DNA of 64,000 nt from Collinsella sp. TM09-10AT (GTDB taxonomy: Bacteria > Actinomycetota > Coriobacteriia > Coriobacteriales > Coriobacteriaceae): assembly GCF_003436275.1 (NCBI RefSeq), contig NZ_QSOP01000003.1, positions 1-64,000 of the forward strand, given 5' to 3'. Each line of letters begins with the position of its first letter. Positions within the stretch are counted from its first letter, which is position 1. The notes under the pieces are model-generated. The model did not search any database. It was not told where the DNA came from and saw nothing but the letters and a program-made list of their open reading frames with translations. Both the position numbers and the translations under genes were made by a program. Of the stretch, positions 53,060 to 61,099 are shown piece after piece.

Positions 53060-54058
53060 ATGACCCATTGCAATGACCAGCTCATCGACCAACTGCTCAC
53101 TCAAGCCGAACAAGAGGGGCGCTGTCTAATTCCCCCGAGCACGGCGATCCGAAAAGCGCTCCTTCGGCGCATCGGCGGCACGGTCGTCTCCCCCATGCCG
53201 GGTATGTTCGCGCGCAAGCCACGCTGGAAAGAGCTCAACCGAGCGCAACGCCATTGCGAGATTATCCGCGCCCTTGCGATCATCCACCCCGATTGGACGT
53301 TCTGCTCGTTTTCGGCCGCCTGTCTGCTGGGGCTCGAGGTCTCGTGGCGGCACCTGAACGTCGTGCATGTTTGCAGCTCGACAAAGCCGTCGGCTCGTCC
53401 GGGCGCACATATTCAGCGGCACCAGATTGAGCCGGCCGGAGCAATACGCAGAGCCGGCATATCGGTAACGCCGCCCATCCAAACGGTCACAGATTGCCTG
53501 CTGCAAACTGGTTTTGCCGACGGCATGCCCATTGCCGATTCGGCGATTTTAAAGCTCGGCCTTGCACGGGAACAGCTGATGGAAGCCGTCGAACAACGAG
53601 CGACCGCCCGCAATGGTCGCGTGATTCGCACCGCCCTCATGACACTTCGATATGCCGACGCCCGCGCCGAGAGCGGCGGGGAATCGGTCGCCCGAGCCGT
53701 CATGATCGAGACGGGCTTTGCGCCCGACTGGCTTCAATACGAGCTAACGGACCCCTTCGATTCGGCCAAGCCCATACGAACGGACTTTGCCTGGGAGCGC
53801 CAGGCGCGGGAACTCACGCTGGGCGAGCTCGACGGGCTCATCAAATATACCGACCAGACCATGCTGGCCGGACGCACCACCGCCGAGGCGCTCGTCGCCG
53901 AACGACAGCGCGAGGCGCACCTATCGCTCTACGGTCACCCTCTGCTGCGCTTTACCATGAACGAGGTCCGCTCGGCAGGAACGCTCGCCAAAAAGCTGCA
54001 GACGGCAGGCATCCGGCAGACCGCGCTACCGACATGGCTCAACGAGGTAGAGCTGTAG
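53060..54058 (+). CDS. AbiEi-like protein with Vsr/DUF559-type C-terminal nuclease fold
   Basis: A 332-residue protein. The N-terminal ~130 residues are like AbiEi/type IV antitoxin-related proteins of actinobacteria: a helix-rich start, GMFARKPRWKELNRAQRH, then FCSFSAACLLGLEVSW. The C-terminal ~100 residues have RTDFAW, then GELDGLIKYTD (Asp, and E-x-D-x3-K), a PD-(D/E)XK or Vsr-like pattern. No AbiEii toxin gene is adjacent, so it is not a complete AbiE system. The ATG at 53060 has AAAGGAGG upstream. An 11-bp tandem repeat lies in its control region. Confidence 0.65.
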   Translation: MTHCNDQLIDQLLTQAEQEGRCLIPPSTAIRKALLRRIGGTVVSPMPGMFARKPRWKELNRAQRHCEIIRALAIIHPDWTFCSFSAACLLGLEVSWRHLNVVHVCSSTKPSARPGAHIQRHQIEPAGAIRRAGISVTPPIQTVTDCLLQTGFADGMPIADSAILKLGLAREQLMEAVEQRATARNGRVIRTALMTLRYADARAESGGESVARAVMIETGFAPDWLQYELTDPFDSAKPIRTDFAWERQARELTLGELDGLIKYTDQTMLAGRTTAEALVAERQREAHLSLYGHPLLRFTMNEVRSAGTLAKKLQTAGIRQTALPTWLNEVEL

Positions 54059-54129
54059 GGGCTGTTGGGCCACGCATTGCCGGATCGCATCCCCCTATCT
54101 GGACCGCGTTTTCCCAACGGCCACGCCAA

Positions 54130-54547
54130 CGGAAAGCGCGTCCCAGTCTGGACGCTCAAAACGAGACAGGCTTTCCGGATGGCGGGCCAGCGGAAAGCGT
54201 GTCCCGGAATCAAGCCTCAGAACGGGACGCAGCTTCCGCTTGAGAGCTGTTCCGGAAAACGTGTCCCACTCTGGAGCCGAATTCCGGGATGCAGTTTCCG
54301 TCAGAGGCTCAGGAGGAAAATGCATCCCATTCTGAGCAGCGATTCCGGGACGCAGTTTCCGCTTGAAGGCCGATCCGGAAAGTACGTCCCACTCTGGGGC
54401 TCGATTCTGGGGCACAGCTTCCGCTTGAGGCCTCCGCCGGAAAGTGTGTCCCATTCTGAGCGTCGAATCCGGGATACGGTTTCCGTTTGAAGCCCCGTCC
54501 GGAAAGTACGTCTCATTCTGGAGCCGAAATCTGGGACGCAGTTTCCG
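54130..54547. repeat. 62-bp tandem repeat array C (seven units)
   Basis: Unit starts at 54131, 54192, 54254, 54315, 54377, 54439 and 54501 (steps 61-62 bp). The consensus is the same as in array A: GGAAAGYRYGTCCCA, a variable 18-20 nt stretch rich in TCTGRGC, then GGGACGCAGTTTCCG. It lies between the AbiEi-like gene and the xdh terminator and fills the 610-bp gene-free stretch 54059-54668. Confidence 0.9.
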
Positions 54548-54558
54548 CATGCGGAGGC

Positions 54559-54594
54559 GCTCCAAACAAAAGGCCCCGGCTCGCGATGGAGCTG
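54559..54594. repeat. 36-bp direct repeat, copy 2
   Basis: Identical to 50788-50823, same orientation. Together the two copies flank a 3.8-kb segment holding arrays A-C, ATPase 3 and the AbiEi-like gene. Confidence 0.85.
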
Positions 54595-54599
54595 GGGCC
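54561..54599 (-). terminator. Terminator after the xdh operon
   Basis: On the minus strand GGCCCC-A-GCTC...GAGC-C-GGGGCC is followed by TTTTGTTT, 69 bases beyond the xdh stop. Confidence 0.85.
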
Positions 54600-54668
54600 A
54601 AAGACGCAGCATATGTAGTTGATGTTGAGCGCGAACAGCCCGTCAGCAATGGGCGTCCGCGCTCTACT

Positions 54669-57446
54669 CTACCCGCGGTGACGGGCGCGGCTGTACGGGG
54701 TATCCACCATGGGCAGATCCGGGCGCAGCTTACCGTCAAACGCGCGGTAGGCATTCTGCACGGCGGGCGCCGTGGGGATCGTGGCGATCTCGCCGATGCC
54801 CTTGCCGCCATATGCCACAGGCAGTAGCTCGTCCTTCTCCACGTAAATGGCGTGGATATCCGGAATCTCGGGCGCACGGAACAGCCCGAGCGTGCCATAC
54901 CTTGCCTGGGGTACGCAGTCCTTGAGCGGCCAGTCCTCGGTAAGCGCATAGCCCATGCCCATGAGCACGCCGCCTTCGATCTGACCCTGAATGGAGATGG
55001 GGTTGACCACCTTGCCGGAATCGTGCGCGGCATAGACCTCGCTCACGCGGCCGTCATCGTCCAAAATGACCACATGCGTGGCAAAGCCGTAGCAGATGTG
55101 GCTCTTGGGGTTGGGGACGTCGGCGCCCAGTTTGTCGGTCGGCTCCAGATACACGTAGCCAAACTCGCATCCCTCGAGCGCCTTGATGGCGGTCGCGGGG
55201 TCCTGAGGATGCATACCCTGACCAGCGACGAGCTCCTGCGCGCGCAGCTGATAGGCGCGACCGTCGTCGTACTCGATCTTGACGCCGTCGCCATGCGCGC
55301 TCACGGGAGCGGCGGGCGCAGGCTTGCCGGCCTCGATGCCAACCATGGCATCGCGCAGCAGGAAAGCGGCGCCGCGCACAGCCTCGCCGGTCACGACCGT
55401 CTGACGCGAGCCAGACGTGGTGCCGGAGTCGGGAGCGTTCTCGGTAGAGCACTCGCCGTTGGCGATGCAGCTCAGCGGCAGACCGCAGGCCTCGGCAACG
55501 TCCTGCAAAAAGACGGTGTTGCAGCCCTGGCCGATGTCGGACGTGGCGGCATAGACCACGGCCACGCCATCCTCGACGCGAATCTTGCAGCGGCCGGCAT
55601 CGGGCAGGCCCACGCCCACGCCGGCGTTCTTCATGGCGCAGGCGATACCGGCGTGTCCGGGATGCGCATAGTAGGCATCCTTGACCTCGAGCAGCGTCTC
55701 CTTAAGCGCCGTGGAGCAATCGGCAATCTGGCCGTTGGGCAAAACCTCGCCCGGCTCGATGGCGTTTCTGTAACGAATCTCCCACGGGTCCAGGCCGACC
55801 TTCTCTGCCAGCAAGTCGATCAAGCTCTCGAGCGCAAACTCGGACTGGCAAACGCCAAAGCCGCGGTACGCGCCGGCGGGCGGGTTGTTGGTGTAGTAGC
55901 CAAAGCCGCGAATGTCGGTGTTCTGGTACTTGTAGGGGCCGACGGCATGCGTGCAGGCGCGCTCGAGCACCGGGCCGCACAGCGACGCGTAGGCACCGGT
56001 GTCAAAGTTGATCTCGCAGTCCAGGCCGGTAAAGTTGCCCTCGGCGTCGCAGCCCAGCGTAAAGGTGCCGTCCATGGCGTGGCGCTTGGGATGGAAAGCG
56101 AGCGACTCGGCACGTGTGAGCTTGCACTTCACAGGACGCTGGAACTTATAGGCGGCGAGCGCGGCCAAGTGCTGGATGGACACGTCCTCCTTGCCGCCAA
56201 AGCCGCCACCCACGAGCATGGTCTCGACGACCACGCGCTCGGGCTCGTTGTCCCAGCCAAACATGTGGGCGCACTCTTTGCGTGTGTCGTAGGCACCCTG
56301 GTCGGTCGACTGCACCTTGACGCCGTTCTTGTACGGGAAGGCAACGGCGCACTCGGGCTCCAAGAAGGCATGCTCGGTAAAGGGCGTGGTAAAGCGCTGC
56401 GTCACGGTGAACGCGCTCTCTGCCAGCGCCTTGGCGGCGTCGCCGCGCGTCACATGGCGGCTCTGGCACACGTTGTCCTTGAGCTCCACCGTGTTGCCAA
56501 AGGCAAAGAAGCTGTCGTGCAGACGCGGGGCGTCGGCAGCCCTGGCCTCGACAATGTTGCGCACGGGCTTCAGCGGCTCGTAATCGATCTTTACGAGCTT
56601 CTTGGCCTTCTCGAGCGTCGCCTCGTCCTCGGCAACCACCAGCACAATGGCATCGCCCACGCAGCGGGTGATATCGCCCGCCGCGATCATGACGTCCCAA
56701 TCCTGGATAAGGTGGCCGACCTGGTTGACCGGCACATCCTCGGCGCGCAGGATGCCCACCACACCGGGCAGGGCCTCGGCCTTGGAGGTATCGATGGAGA
56801 GCACGCGGGCGCGCGGATACTTGGAGCGCACGGCGCTGGCGTAGGTCAGACCCGGCTGATCGAGCTCGTCGATGTCGTCGGGATACTTGCCCTCGCCGAG
56901 CACCTTTTTACGCACGTCGATGCGGAAGGCGCGCTTGCCCACGCCGTAGTCGTCGCCGCGCTCCAGGTCCTCGTCGATCTGCTTTTCGCCGCGGAGCACC
57001 GCAGCGGCCAGCGAAATGCCCTCGATAATCTTCTTGTAGCCGGTGCAGCGGCAGACGTTGCCGCGGATGGCGTACTTGATCTGCTCCTCGGTGGGCTCGG
57101 GGTCCTCGGCGATGAGCGCCGCGCCCGCCATGACCATACCGGGGATGCAAAAACCGCACTGCACGGCACCCACGGCACCAAAGGCGTACACAAAGGCCTC
57201 GCGCACGTCCTCGGGCAGGCCCTCGACAGTCACGATGTTGCGACCGGCGGCAAGAGCAGTGGTCAGTACGCACGCCTTGACGGCCGCGCCGTCTACATGG
57301 ATGGTGCAGGTGCCGCAGGCGCCCTCGGAGCAGCCGTCCTTGGCGGAATGGATGTGCAGGTCGTCGCGCAGGTAGCGCAGCAGCGGCTTGTTCTGAGTCG
57401 TTGTGCGCTCCACGCCGTTAACGGTAAAAGTGAATTCCTGTGCCAT
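54669..57446 (-). CDS. xdh: Selenium-dependent xanthine dehydrogenase (fused Fe-S and molybdopterin domains)
   Basis: A 925-residue molybdenum hydroxylase. Residues ~1-160 hold the two [2Fe-2S] domains (CSEGACGTCTIHVDG, and CGFCIPGM...CRCTGY); residues ~170-925 form the molybdopterin-binding part (GGGFGGKED, AYRGFGVCQSE, and the catalytic Glu in GGKGIGE). No FAD domain is present, as in the single-chain Se-dependent Xdh of clostridia and E. coli XdhD relatives. It oxidises purines, probably hypoxanthine to xanthine to urate or the reverse. It is in the ygfK-ferredoxin-xdh operon, 12 bases after the ferredoxin gene. Selenium is a labile cofactor sulfur replacement, not selenocysteine. Confidence 0.92.
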   Translation of the reverse strand: MAQEFTFTVNGVERTTTQNKPLLRYLRDDLHIHSAKDGCSEGACGTCTIHVDGAAVKACVLTTALAAGRNIVTVEGLPEDVREAFVYAFGAVGAVQCGFCIPGMVMAGAALIAEDPEPTEEQIKYAIRGNVCRCTGYKKIIEGISLAAAVLRGEKQIDEDLERGDDYGVGKRAFRIDVRKKVLGEGKYPDDIDELDQPGLTYASAVRSKYPRARVLSIDTSKAEALPGVVGILRAEDVPVNQVGHLIQDWDVMIAAGDITRCVGDAIVLVVAEDEATLEKAKKLVKIDYEPLKPVRNIVEARAADAPRLHDSFFAFGNTVELKDNVCQSRHVTRGDAAKALAESAFTVTQRFTTPFTEHAFLEPECAVAFPYKNGVKVQSTDQGAYDTRKECAHMFGWDNEPERVVVETMLVGGGFGGKEDVSIQHLAALAAYKFQRPVKCKLTRAESLAFHPKRHAMDGTFTLGCDAEGNFTGLDCEINFDTGAYASLCGPVLERACTHAVGPYKYQNTDIRGFGYYTNNPPAGAYRGFGVCQSEFALESLIDLLAEKVGLDPWEIRYRNAIEPGEVLPNGQIADCSTALKETLLEVKDAYYAHPGHAGIACAMKNAGVGVGLPDAGRCKIRVEDGVAVVYAATSDIGQGCNTVFLQDVAEACGLPLSCIANGECSTENAPDSGTTSGSRQTVVTGEAVRGAAFLLRDAMVGIEAGKPAPAAPVSAHGDGVKIEYDDGRAYQLRAQELVAGQGMHPQDPATAIKALEGCEFGYVYLEPTDKLGADVPNPKSHICYGFATHVVILDDDGRVSEVYAAHDSGKVVNPISIQGQIEGGVLMGMGYALTEDWPLKDCVPQARYGTLGLFRAPEIPDIHAIYVEKDELLPVAYGGKGIGEIATIPTAPAVQNAYRAFDGKLRPDLPMVDTPYSRARHRG

Positions 57447-57458
57447 GGTGATTCCCTT

Positions 57459-57938
57459 CTACACGCCGGCGGCGATGCCGGTGCGGTCGTGAATGGCGCC
57501 ATGCGGGCAGACGACGGCGCACATGCCGCACGACAGGCAGTCCGCGCCGTCGATATGGGCGCAGTTGTCCTCGATGCGGATAGCGCCTGCAGGGCACTTT
57601 TTGGCGCACATGCCACAACCGATGCAGCTCGTGTCGCAGATCTTGCGCGCAATGGCACCCTTATCGGTGTTGTTGCAGCGCACCAAGATATTCTGGTAGC
57701 CGGGAACGAAGGCAATCACGCGCTGCGGGCATGCCATGCCGCACAGGCCACAGCCCGTGCACTTGGAGCGGTCCACGCGGGCGATGCCGTCGACCAGCGC
57801 AATGGCACCGTGGGGGCAGGCCGTGACGCAGGCGCCACAGCCAATGCAGCCTTCGCTGCAGTGGGTATCGCCGCCTGCGGAAGCACAGCCGCTTCCGCAG
57901 GCAACGTAGGCCACGTTATGTTGAATGGATTTGGCCAT
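57459..57938 (-). CDS. Polyferredoxin with four 4Fe-4S motifs
   Basis: A 159-residue electron carrier. Four CxxCxxCxxxC motifs are seen: CIGCGACVTACP, CTGCGLCGMACP, CIGCGMCAKKCP and CLSCGMCAVVCP, at regular spacing, plus an extra Cys set in the first 25 residues (CGSGCASAGGDTHC) that may add a site. It lies 11 bases after ygfK and 12 before xdh. It probably passes electrons between Xdh, which lacks flavin, and the flavin of YgfK. Confidence 0.9.
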   Translation of the reverse strand: MAKSIQHNVAYVACGSGCASAGGDTHCSEGCIGCGACVTACPHGAIALVDGIARVDRSKCTGCGLCGMACPQRVIAFVPGYQNILVRCNNTDKGAIARKICDTSCIGCGMCAKKCPAGAIRIEDNCAHIDGADCLSCGMCAVVCPHGAIHDRTGIAAGV

Positions 57939-57949
57939 AAGAGACTCGC

Positions 57950-60949
57950 CTATTTCTTAAGAAGATACGGATAGCTGTCGCGCACGGCCTTGATGGTCAG
58001 GCGGACGGCCTCGGGAAGGCCGGTGTTGACGGCATCGACCGAGACGGTACGGACCGTGCCGGCAACACGGACCTTAAAGTGATCCTCGTCCACGGCCAGG
58101 AAGCCCTCGTTCTCGGAGTTCTCCATGTCCTGCTCGCTCCAGAACAGGGTGAGCTTGTCCTTGTAGGGACGACCCTCCTGGTAGGGGCAGAACACAGCGC
58201 AGTTGCCACACTCGTTGCACATGCCATCGACATGTACCACCTGATGCTTGGCCAGGCCCGGCACCTTAATAGCAACGTTTGCGCGGTTGGGGCACACGTC
58301 GCAGCAAACCTCGCACACCGAGCCGCAGCCCAGGCAGCGGGTCTTGGTGCAGCTGCGCTTGTCGCGGCACAGCGATCCCTTGCGCTCGTAGCAGGTGTCC
58401 TCGCGACCGGCCTGCTCGTTGCAGTCGGCGTACTTGTTAAAGTCCACGCCGGCGATGGCACGGGCGACCTCGGCGGCGTCGGCAATAGCCTCGACCACGG
58501 TGGCAGGACCGCGGCGGCAGTCGCCCGCAGCCCAGACGCCCTCGACGCCGGTGGAGGTGGCGGCAAGGCGACCGCGACGGTCGTGCTCGACGCCCGCGGC
58601 ATCGTACAGGCTGGCATCGATACCCTCGCCCACGGCGCAGATCACCGTGGTGGCGGAAAGCTCGACGGTCTCGCCCGTGGCGACGGGGCTGCGACGGCCG
58701 CTTGCATCCGGCTCGCCAAGCTCCATGACGTCGCAGGTCAGCACGGCGCCGTTGAGCGCCTTGGGCGCCAGCAGCTCGCAGAACTCAACGCCATCGGCAA
58801 GAGCAAGATCGAGCTCTTCCTCGTCGGCGGGCATCTGCTTCTTGGTGCGGCGATACACCAGGCGCACGTTCTTCACGCCTGCCAGGCGCTTGGCCACGCG
58901 GGCGGCGTCCATGGCGGTGTTGCCGGCACCAATGACCACGACGTCCTCGCCCAGCTCAAGCTTCTCGCCCTTCTTGGCGGCCTCGAGGAACTCCAGCACG
59001 TCGAGCTCGGCACCCTCGCCCAGGCCCGCAGAGCCGGGCATCCAGGCACCGGTGGCCACGACCACGTCGGTAAAGCCCTGGGCCTTGAGCTCGTCAATGG
59101 ACTCCACGCGGGCGTTAAGCTGAACCTTGGCGCCAAAGGCCAGGCAGAGCTCGGCGTCGTGCGAGATATCGTCGCTGGCGATACGGAACTCGGGGATTAC
59201 GTGACGGACCACACCGCCGAGCGAATCGCGGGCCTCAAAGATGGTAACGGGCACGCCGACACGCGTCAGGAAGAACGCCGTCGCCAGGCCGGCCGGACCG
59301 CCACCGATAACGGCAACGTTGCGCTCGCCGTCGTTGGCGATAGCCTGGGCGCGCAGCTTGGGCAGCACGGCGGTCATTGCCTCGCGGGCGGCCTTGAGCT
59401 TGCTGGCGCGAATCTGGGCGCCCTCGGGCTCGTAGAATGCACGCTCGCAGGCACGGCCGCAAGGATGCGGGCAGATAGTGCCGGTGATGAACGGCAGGGC
59501 GTTGCGCTCGATGATGATGTTGAGCGCGTCCTCGTAGCGGCCCTCGTCAACAGCCGCCAGATAGGCAGGGATATCCTGCTGGATGGGGCAGCTCGTACGG
59601 CAAGGCGTGGTAAAGCAGTCGGAAAGCGGGCTCTTGCCGGCGACCTTGCGGTCGGGCAGCGGGCGCAGCGGCTTCTTGTAGAGCGGGTTGGTGAGCGAGT
59701 CGGCCTGGATCGCGGTCACGGCCTCGAGAGAGACGCCCGCGAACGGCTTGCCATCCAGGTCGATGAGCTCGCCGGCCATCTGGCTAAAGCGCTCGTAGCC
59801 ACCGGGCTTGAGCACGTCAGTCGCCAGGGTGACGGGCCAAATGCCGGCGTCATACAGGGCACGGATGTTGTAGACCGTGGCACCGCCGGAGTAGCTGATG
59901 CGCAGCTTGCCATCGAACTGCTCGGTAATGCGACGGGCGGCCTCGATGGTCAGCGAGAACAGCGAACGGCCGGACATGTACATCTCGGTGGAGGGCAGCT
60001 CGTTCCTCGTCACGTCGACGGGGAACGTGTTGGTCAGCTTGACGCCAAACTCCAGGCCGCGATCGGCGCACAGGGCAATCAGGCGCTCGAACATGGGCAC
60101 GGCGTCGGCCCACTGCAGGTCCTCGCGGAAGTGCGTGTCATCAAAGACGATGTAGTCAAAGCCCAGATCGTTGAGGCGCTGGCGGGCAAACTCATAGCCC
60201 AACAGCGTGGGGTTACACTTGATGTAGGTGTTGAGGCCCTTCTCGGTGATGAGGTAGGTCGCGATGCGGTCGATCTCGGCGGGCGGGCAGCCATGCAGCG
60301 TGGACTCGGTGATGGAGTTGGACACGCGCGCCGGAATGGACTCGACAAACGCGGCGTCGACATGCTCAAACTTGTCCAGGTTGGCGAGCGCCCATGCGCG
60401 GCACTCGTTCCAGACGTCGGAGCCACTGGCGTCCTTCATGCCCTCGATGTAGGCATCGACCTTGGGACTCTTAATGCCCTCCAGGTCATAGCCCACCGAC
60501 ATGTTGAAGACAAAGCCGTCCGGGCTGCCCAGACCGTACTCGCGAGCGATCAGGTGGCAGGCAAACCATGCCTTCACGTACTCGGCAAAGGCCTGCGGAA
60601 CCTCGAGCTCGGTCGACCATTCGCAGTTGTAGCACTCGTCCTGAGCCACGATGCAGGGCTTGTTGACGCACTTGGAGAGCTCCTCGCCGTCCATAACCTG
60701 GACGGTCTTGAGCTCAAAGAAGCGAGAACCGGCCACATAAGAGGCCACGATGTTCTGGGCCAGCTGCGTATTGGGACCGGCAGCCGGGCCAAACGGAGTC
60801 TCGATGCGCTCGTCAAAAATGGGAAGCGCACCCTCCTGGTTGGTCGTGACCATCTTACGCACGCCAAAGATGGCGTCCTGGGTCTTGTGCTCCTCGATGA
60901 TCCAGTTCATCAGCTGCGAAAACGGGATCGGCCTCATGATGTCGCTCAT
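57950..60949 (-). CDS. ygfK: YgfK-type Fe-S flavoprotein (putative selenate reductase subunit family)
   Basis: A 999-residue protein. The N-terminal ~440 residues form a TIM-barrel-like dihydropyrimidine dehydrogenase/GltA-like region (ESTLHGCPPAEIDRI). Residues ~490-850 are a GltD-like NAD(P)/FAD oxidoreductase with Cys motif (CFTTPCRTSCPIQQDIP), VIGGGPAGLATAF and VVIGAGNTAMDAARV. The C-terminal part has Cys clusters (CLGCGSVCEVCCDVCP and CNECGNCAVFCP). YgfK is needed with Xdh and SsnA in anaerobic purine use; it is named for selenate reduction in E. coli, probably not its role here. The ATG at 60949 follows GAGGAG. Confidence 0.93.
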   Translation of the reverse strand: MSDIMRPIPFSQLMNWIIEEHKTQDAIFGVRKMVTTNQEGALPIFDERIETPFGPAAGPNTQLAQNIVASYVAGSRFFELKTVQVMDGEELSKCVNKPCIVAQDECYNCEWSTELEVPQAFAEYVKAWFACHLIAREYGLGSPDGFVFNMSVGYDLEGIKSPKVDAYIEGMKDASGSDVWNECRAWALANLDKFEHVDAAFVESIPARVSNSITESTLHGCPPAEIDRIATYLITEKGLNTYIKCNPTLLGYEFARQRLNDLGFDYIVFDDTHFREDLQWADAVPMFERLIALCADRGLEFGVKLTNTFPVDVTRNELPSTEMYMSGRSLFSLTIEAARRITEQFDGKLRISYSGGATVYNIRALYDAGIWPVTLATDVLKPGGYERFSQMAGELIDLDGKPFAGVSLEAVTAIQADSLTNPLYKKPLRPLPDRKVAGKSPLSDCFTTPCRTSCPIQQDIPAYLAAVDEGRYEDALNIIIERNALPFITGTICPHPCGRACERAFYEPEGAQIRASKLKAAREAMTAVLPKLRAQAIANDGERNVAVIGGGPAGLATAFFLTRVGVPVTIFEARDSLGGVVRHVIPEFRIASDDISHDAELCLAFGAKVQLNARVESIDELKAQGFTDVVVATGAWMPGSAGLGEGAELDVLEFLEAAKKGEKLELGEDVVVIGAGNTAMDAARVAKRLAGVKNVRLVYRRTKKQMPADEEELDLALADGVEFCELLAPKALNGAVLTCDVMELGEPDASGRRSPVATGETVELSATTVICAVGEGIDASLYDAAGVEHDRRGRLAATSTGVEGVWAAGDCRRGPATVVEAIADAAEVARAIAGVDFNKYADCNEQAGREDTCYERKGSLCRDKRSCTKTRCLGCGSVCEVCCDVCPNRANVAIKVPGLAKHQVVHVDGMCNECGNCAVFCPYQEGRPYKDKLTLFWSEQDMENSENEGFLAVDEDHFKVRVAGTVRTVSVDAVNTGLPEAVRLTIKAVRDSYPYLLKK

Positions 60950-61046
60950 AGTGAGCTCCTCTCTGTAACGCCCGGCGAGACCGCGCGGCGGGCGCAAATA
61001 CGGTGTAGCGCTAGCACAGCGCCGGCGACCCCGCGGAGGCCGCCTA

Positions 61047-61085
61047 TGCGCGCGTCGGATGCGGCGAAACATCCGACGCGCGCGA
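61047..61085. repeat. Strong hairpin in the ssnA-ygfK spacer
   Basis: GCGCGCGTCGGATG and CATCCGACGCGCGC form a 14-bp stem with an 8-base loop. No T run. It lies in the 150-bp gap and may protect or separate mRNA parts. Confidence 0.6.
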
Positions 61086-61099
61086 ATCTCCAATTGGAA

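Noticed and set aside
53060..54058. Complete AbiE toxin-antitoxin system
   Set aside because: No AbiEii nucleotidyltransferase gene follows; array C and the xdh terminator come next.
54065..54490. Plus-strand frame of 141 codons across array C
   Set aside because: It is made of the 62-bp repeats, whose period is not a multiple of three, and has no ribosome site.
50616..54547. CRISPR array in the 23-bp or 62-bp repeats
   Set aside because: The repeats are degenerate, spacers are not of uniform unique type, the 62-bp units are conserved nearly throughout, and no cas genes are near.
54669..57446. Selenocysteine in Xdh or nearby genes
   Set aside because: No in-frame TGA is needed to read any of these genes; the family uses a labile selenium ligand on the Mo cofactor.
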